Assembly: GCA_025331565.1 (NCBI GenBank)
Contig: JAFREQ010000014.1
Span: forward strand, 14,976,279 to 15,040,278
From: Holacanthus passer
Taxonomy: Eukaryota; Chordata; Actinopteri; Pomacanthidae
DNA: 64,000 nt
Direction: 5' to 3'
Shown here one piece after another: positions 58,285 to 64,000 of the stretch (within the stretch, counting starts at the first letter, position 1; every line of letters begins with the position of its first letter). Under the pieces are notes generated by a model. The model had not been told where the DNA came from. It did no database searches and saw only the letters and a list, made by a program, of their open reading frames with translations. The position numbers were made by a program, and so were the translations under genes.

Positions 58285-58560
58285 CACTTGATGAAGGCCT
58301 ATCCCTTCCTACCAAGCAGAACTTCCGCCCTTCCACCAGGAGTTTGCCTCAATTCAAATTCTGGTGAGAGTCCAGGTCATTTATCACTTTCATCTGCTGA
58401 GCAATTGCAAATTTTCCTATTCCAAATTACCTGTGTGGTCCAATGTTCAATCATGCAGGGACCATTTGTGAGAGGAGGTGGCCTTTTAGCCTAAACCAAA
58501 GATACTGGGTTGAATTAAATTCATTTGTGTGCATTTGCCTGTGTGATATTACAACTTATC
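58285..58560 (+). pseudogene. RER1 exon 5 and intron 5 relic (copy 2)
   Basis: The text tatcccttcctaccaagcag at 58300-58319 is followed by cttccgcccttccaccagga and ttcaaattctg|gtgagagtcc, matching RER1 exon 5 and its donor but with about nine bases deleted after aagcagaa. Intron 5-like text follows: gcaattgcaaattttcc, ctgtgtggtcca, ttttagcctaaaccaaag and ttgaattaaattcatttgtg. It has no SINE, unlike copy 1, and is non-coding. Confidence 0.85.
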
Positions 58561-58891
58561 TCATGTACTTGGTGAGATCATTCTCATAGTATGACTTTCT
58601 TCTATAGAGCCATTCAATTATGAAACATTCTCTGCAACAGAGCAAAAGAGTTGCTGGTTAACAGCCTTGAGGTGTTTCAGTTATAAAAATGAAGTATCAA
58701 GAAAAAACTGTTTGCTGAACATCATGCATTTGTATAGACAGTCTTTTGAGGTTGGAGGAATGACAACATTGTAATGCATGCTCCCTTTCAGTCGATTCAC
58801 TCAGTACAACACATATATTATGGGATTTCATGCCCCCATATGGCCTGACTGAACACACCTATTGACACCCTAAAGGCACATGACCTGTGGT

Positions 58892-59010
58892 CAGAGCCGG
58901 CCCAAGGCATAAGCGAACTAAGCACCTGCTTAGGGCCCCGCGGCCACTAGGGGGCCCCCAAGAGCAATTAAGAAAAATTTTTTGCACGCATGAGTGACGA
59001 TTTATATACG
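58892..59010. mobile_element. DNA transposon fragment, hAT-like terminus
   Basis: Starts cagagccggcccaaggcata and continues through gcttagggccccgcggccac to a poly-A/T stretch. Ends beginning CAGNGCCGGC are familiar from hAT-type elements in fish. The opposite end was not located. Confidence 0.45.
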
Positions 59011-62000
59011 ATCAAAATTATACTATTGTACTAAAACACAATTTTATGTGGTGCTGTTGATTGTAGGCCTAGTGATTCTTACTGCCTCTCTTTAAATGTG
59101 AAAACTCCGCTGCACCATAATGTGCACCCCCTGCCGTGCAGTGCGCACTACGCATCCAACTCGCGAGTAATTCCAATCAAAGCAATGTCAGAAAAAAAGG
59201 ACGTACCCTTCTGGGCCTGTTCCGGTTTAACTGGTGGCCGAATTAACTGGTGATATCCCTTGCATTAGGCAGATGTGCCGTAGGCGTAGCTTTGGAGGAT
59301 CCCGTGTTGACTAACCAGGAAATGTACTTTCCGAGCACTTTGTTTGTCTATCGCATTAAATTGTCGGTGTCTTTCGAGACATTACGATAGAATCAGCTTG
59401 CAGGGACACAGGTTTGCCCTGACAAACGTCAAACCGCTCACTGTTTGCTTTGTGCGCATGTCCTGCCCGGTCTGCTGCAGAGACAGAGAGGACTCCCATC
59501 GGTGAACTCTAACAACAACAACAACAACAATACAGCCCTTAAACATGTCACATGTGAGTGGATTGTGGTTTTATATGTGTTAGCCATTCAATACATTGTA
59601 GAAATGCTGGCTGTATTTCCTACCTCGCATCAGTTAGACCCTCAGCTCTGATCATCGACTCACCTGGACTTAATTAACTGAATTAACTGGTGATGTTGTC
59701 CTACTGTGTGGCTCTGTGGTTGTGACGGTCTCAGGATGCATCTTCATTTGAAGCGGTGTTGTAGAAAAATCCATCATTAAGATCTCCAGACGTGAGCAGT
59801 GAATGTATATTTTTGTCTTCTTTTGAATCCACTTTCTGCTTCATTTCCTGAGGATTATAGGCAATGACAATGTCTGTGACTGTGGCGATTCCTGTTCAAA
59901 ACACTGCACACGTCAATAAATCATCCAGATGTTCACGTTGTCAGTTTTATATTTGTGTCCTCGTTGATTTTAATGTGCTTGTGCTCACATGCAGACTGGG
60001 GTTAATGTTAATGTCCAGCTCAAACACGCTGTGGGGATCAGTGAGATGAACTTGTGATGCCACATCTGTGTCTACTATCAGTCATGTTTCTGCTCATAAC
60101 ACTGGATCCAAGTTACCTTCTATATTCTATTGCAACATTCTGCAATATTTCCTTCCTCTCTGAACAATAAAAAAAATACATCTTTCATTTACCATTCGTT
60201 CTGTCAGTTTGTATATGTGCAATGTTACAGCAACTGAGTCACAGAACTTTCTCCAGTTTGTCCTTTTCATCCATCTTATTGTCCTCTTACTACTGCCTGG
60301 GTTTTTTTTGTACCCTGACACTTGTGTTTATTATAAAAGTTATTAAAATTATAATAAGTTTAAAAAGTTCATTTGACTATATGACAAAAGGTGAACATTT
60401 GATTTACAACTGTGTATTCAGCACAATCACCCTGTTGTTCTTGACAAAAAACAGGTGAAATACAAATTTCCAGTATGAACAAAATGAGTCTCTCCAGAAA
60501 CGGCAGATAAACAGTATTTGTATTTCTGATTAGTTGGTCATAGTCAAGTGTTTATACACTAAAATCAAAAGGTGGAATGTTTGAATTTGCCTGGATATCA
60601 GGTGAATGACAGACAGAGACAGATATTGTCCCAAAAGTCATCCAACCTTAATATGATGATGATTGTGCTGTCCTTAATACACGTGTTGTGCATGCCTGAC
60701 AGTAAGTCAACTCCTTCCCCACATCACGACTCTGAAGACCGATGTGCCGTTGTCCCCAGGTTTATTGACAGAAGGGAAAGTGTAAAACTAAAGAAAATGA
60801 AAGTAACACTGTCAATAAGAAGTGTATTACATTTCCAATAATACCTAGACATATATTAAAAACACAAACAGAGCCGCCAAGCAAGGCAGTTAGCAACGCA
60901 AACGACCGGCATGAAACTAATAGCTAATAGCCTAGCATAAACATCGGAGAAACAAGCTGACAAATAATACATTTAAACTGTGCTTCTAAACATAAATTTC
61001 CAACAGTAACGTGCAAAATTAATATTTCAGCTGTACATACCGACGATGCAACCAGAAAGCACAAGATGTATACAGGTGCTGCTGAGGCGTATAGACGAAC
61101 ATAAACCACAACCACTAACTCCGTGTTTGTCCGTTTTTCACTTCCTGAATAAAGTTTTATACAAAATAACAGTGTTATTCGTAGCTGTTCCCAAGAAGCC
61201 AGTAGGTGGCAGTATTATTTCACAAATCTCTTAATTATACAAACATATACATTAATGAACCTGAGATGCTTTTAAGCTAAATAAAAACATATTCAACAAC
61301 TTATGAACTTTATAATTTTCAACACAGACCTTTAACCCCGACAGAACAATGATCGATGTAGAAGATTCATCAAACTGTGGACAAGCCAAGAAACATGTTG
61401 TAGGACTGAAGTGTTTGAATGTAGTTTGTTTCTTTTACAAATGTTTGAACAGCCAAAAACATCTGAAACTCCAATAATCACTTCTGTGGACGTTTGATCT
61501 GAAACACATTACAAGAAGTTACCCTCAGAATGTGATCAAGTACAGAACACTGGTTATAACCTGCACAATGAGAACATTTAAAGATGTGCATTCTTATAAA
61601 ATGTATGAAACTAATGACACATGGAACTGTTTCCAGATTAAAAGCCCAGCAGGAGGAATCTCTGCAAAACCGTCATCAACATGATAAATCAATAATAGGC
61701 TAATTCTAAAAACATAAATGTTATTATCATTCAGAAGCTGCATGCATGAAGGAGATATTCTGTATCAGTAGCAACATTAATTCATTTCCTGAGGTTTACA
61801 AAACAAGATATGCCATAAGGTTAGAATACAAAAGGATTCAGGAATATAATAGCTCTACAGATTTATATAATCATCATTTTTAAATGTTTCATTTTCCATC
61901 AACTACAATACAACTATAATACAAACCTATGAAAGTAAGAGCCATGTTGTAAAACAGATTTTCTATAAGATCTCACATGATTTCACATAATACATGGGAT

Positions 62001-62200
62001 TAATGGTTAGACCTGCCTGCAAACAGCAGCTCTATCAATTGTACCTGGCTGCTTCTTTAACTCAGCCAGGTTTACAGCACTCTCCTTATTTGGGACATTT
62101 ACTGTGTGCTTTCTGAATCTGGGCTTTTCTCTGCTTTTGTTTTTAAACTTTCACCTAAGGAGGGCATGCAACTGTACTGAAAATGAGAATCCCTTAGCTT
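59011..62200. other. Stretch without a recognised gene
   Basis: Mostly AT-rich. It holds an (AAC)n tract at 59511-59530 and promoter-like sequence on the minus strand near 61030-61130: a cttcctg ETS-type motif, then a 63-codon frame and a donor-like GTCG|GTATGT at about 61041. A minus-strand AATAAA lies near 60757. I could not tie these into a gene. Confidence 0.35.
59511..59530. repeat. (AAC)n microsatellite
   Basis: Six to seven trinucleotide units. Confidence 0.95.
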
Positions 62201-63407
62201 ATGGCCTGTATAAATCATATATTTTACTTCCTTAATGTGAGGCATTTCCAGTTGAAACAGGATTTAAAGGTGGGGCATGTAAGTCAGCCAATGAGAACAC
62301 TGGGATTTTGTTCAAAATGTTTGTGATGGTTTCATTGGCTGGAGATGTTAGTCCCGCCTACTTGTGCAGCATTTAACCAATACACTGCTCTCCAGGAAGC
62401 CACTTCTGGTGGGGAAATGGAGCCATGCAGCAGGCAGCTGTCCTTTACTTTCAACCAGCAGAGAACAGACATCTTCATAGAGATTGGTGCATGAGTAAGT
62501 AAAGACAGTGAAAACAATTTATTCTTTTTGTGGTTTGTATGGTGTGTTGTCTGTGTTGTGTTGGCTGCCTGTGCTTGTTCTTGTTGGTAGGCCTTTGGCC
62601 TTGTTGGTAGGCCTTTGGCCTTGTTGTATGGTGTTTGTGTTGTGCTGACTGCCTTGCCATGACTTGGCCTTGACTGTTGTCGCTGTAATGCTATTTTGGG
62701 GCCTATATTTGTGTCATTTAATTATGAATATGATGGGGAAGATTTACATCTGTATGTATGACATATAGACAGTATGTCGTTTTGAAGCATAGGATGTTTT
62801 GCTTGGATTTTCCTCCTGTTATGTACAGGCCTATGGCTTGGCCACTACATGTCTTAACTGTACTTTGTAATTTTCTAAATGTCTCTGATTCTTTTAGAAT
62901 GTGGGTTATGTCATATTTTTTGGCAGCTTTGAATGAACATTAATGGTGTATTTGTATTGCTCAATGGCCTGTATAAAGGATATCTATACTTTCATAACGT
63001 GGAGCAGTTACTTTTGAAACAGGATTTAAAGGTGGGGCATGCAAGTCAACCAATGAGAACACTGGGATTTTGTTCAAAATGTTTGTGATGATTTTATTGG
63101 CTGGAGATGTTAGTCCCGCCTACTTGTGCAGCATTTAACCAATACACTGCTTTCCAGGAAGCAACTTCTGGAAGGAAAATGGAGTCCTGCAGCAAAGAAA
63201 GTAAGGCAGCTGTCCTCCATTTTCCACCAGCAGAGAACAGACATCTTCATAAAGACTGGTGCATGGGTAAGTACAGAGACTAAGCACAAGTCATTCTTTA
63301 TGCAGTTTCTTTTTGTGGTTTGTATGGTGTTTTTTGGTTTGTGCTGGTGTGTGCTTTTTTGGTGTTGTAGGCCTCTGGCTGCCTGTGCTTGTTCTTAGGC
63401 CTCTGGT

Positions 63408-63506
63408 AGGCCTCTGGCCTTGTTGGCAGGCCTCTGGCCTTGTTGGCAGGCCTCTGGCCTTGTTGGCAGGCCTCTGGCCTTGTTGGCAGGCCTCTGGCCT
63501 TGTTGT
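63408..63506. repeat. 20-bp minisatellite, about five copies
   Basis: The unit aggcctctggccttgttggc repeats almost perfectly. The equivalent place in the previous long unit (62585-62630) has only two copies with ttt for tct. Confidence 0.93.
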
Positions 63507-63618
63507 ATGGTGTTTGTGTTGTGCTGACTGCCTTGCCATGACTTGGCCTTGACTGTTATAGCTGCAATGTTGTTTTGGGGCCTATATTTGTGTCATCTGA
63601 TTATGAATGTGATGGGGA

Positions 63619-63621
<3 letters not shown>

Positions 63622-63653
<32 letters not shown>
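63622..63653. repeat. (TA)16 microsatellite
   Basis: Present in the second long unit, absent at the equivalent place in the first (near 62745). Confidence 0.96.
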
Positions 63654-63655
<2 letters not shown>

Positions 63656-64000
63656 GTATGTATGACATATGAAAACTGTGTCTCTTTGAGGCATGAGATA
63701 TTTTGCTTGGATTTTGATCCCCTTATTTACAGGCCTATGGCATGGCCACTACATGTCTTAACTGTCTTTATCCTTTTCTATTTGTCTCCGATACTCTAAC
63801 AATGTGGGTTATGTCATGTTTTTTGGTAACTTTGAATGAACAATGATGGTATATTTGTATTGCTCAATGGCCTGTATAAAGAATATCTTCACTTCATGTG
63901 AGGCACTTCCTGTTGAAAAAAGATTTAAAGGTGGAGCATGTAAGTCAACCAATGGGAACACCAGGGTATTGTTCAAAATGTTTGTGATGGTTTTATTGGC

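Larger units (their letters stand above)
62202..64000 (+). repeat. Tandem array of long units (about 763 and 903 bases, third truncated by the window)
   Basis: Units start at tggcctgtataaa: 62202, 62965 and 63868. Each carries gatttaaaggtgg, an aagtca-ccaat-gagaacac block, attggctggagatgttagtcccgcctac, and accaatacactgct. Then comes cagcagagaacagacatctt with a donor-like gcatg(g)gtaagta, and downstream cttgccatgacttggccttg. Units differ mainly in the copy number of an internal minisatellite and a (TA)n tract. The array continues past the right edge. It may be transposon-derived or a promoter/first-exon array. Confidence 0.85.

Noticed and set aside
63291..63539. Minus-strand frame rich in Gln-Arg-Pro repeats
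   Set aside because: Translation of the 20-bp minisatellite; no independent sign of coding.

Overview
The window is nuclear DNA of a teleost fish. Spliced vertebrate genes with GT-AG introns, a WRAP73/TP73 divergent pair, tandem fish-type vomeronasal type-2 (OlfC) receptors, Tc1 relics, L2/Rex1/CR1-type LINE pieces, a tRNA-derived SINE and many long (CA/TG)n tracts all point that way. The short introns and the style of the OlfC cluster suggest a percomorph, but the species cannot be read from the sequence.

Layout. 1-1880: 5'-truncated, frameshifted LINE on the minus strand. 7206-9040 (minus): first three coding exons of WRAP73; the rest lies beyond the left edge or was not recognised. 9620-10445: compact divergent promoter with an ACTACA/ZNF143-type element and a CCAAT box. 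10190-34610 (plus): TP73, with 13 coding exons that join in frame to 671 aa (TA form). Intron 3 holds a separate candidate deltaN first exon preceded by a near-perfect p53/p73 response element. 34680-39520 (plus): RER1, six coding exons, 195 aa, with one GC-AG intron. 45291-49926 and 53127-56877 (plus): two intact six-exon V2R/OlfC receptors (821 and 820 aa). The sequence between and around the receptors is a segmental-duplication mosaic: relics of RER1 exon 5 plus intron 5 follow each receptor, and RER1 3' flanking DNA is repeated in front of receptor A. 58.9-64 kb: transposon debris and, at the right edge, a large tandem repeat of about 0.76-0.90 kb units carrying CCAAT boxes and a nested 20-bp minisatellite.

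How the genes work. WRAP73 is a WD40 protein of centrosome and spindle-pole complexes. TP73 is a p53-family transcription factor with opposing TA and deltaN forms. RER1 is a Golgi-to-ER retrieval receptor. The OlfC receptors are class C GPCRs of olfactory microvillous neurons. They do not form a pathway; their proximity is positional. TP73 and RER1 are further apart in human 1p36, so their direct adjacency here is a local rearrangement.

The most interesting points are the (TG)n tract forming the 3' splice site of the TA-specific p73 exon, the p53-type element before the deltaN exon, the RER1-V2R duplication history (including a SINE that cleanly interrupts one RER1 relic), and the contrast between near-identical membrane domains and diverged ligand-binding domains in the two receptors. 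I found no wholly new system. All exon limits were derived by hand from splice sites, reading phase and remembered family sequences.
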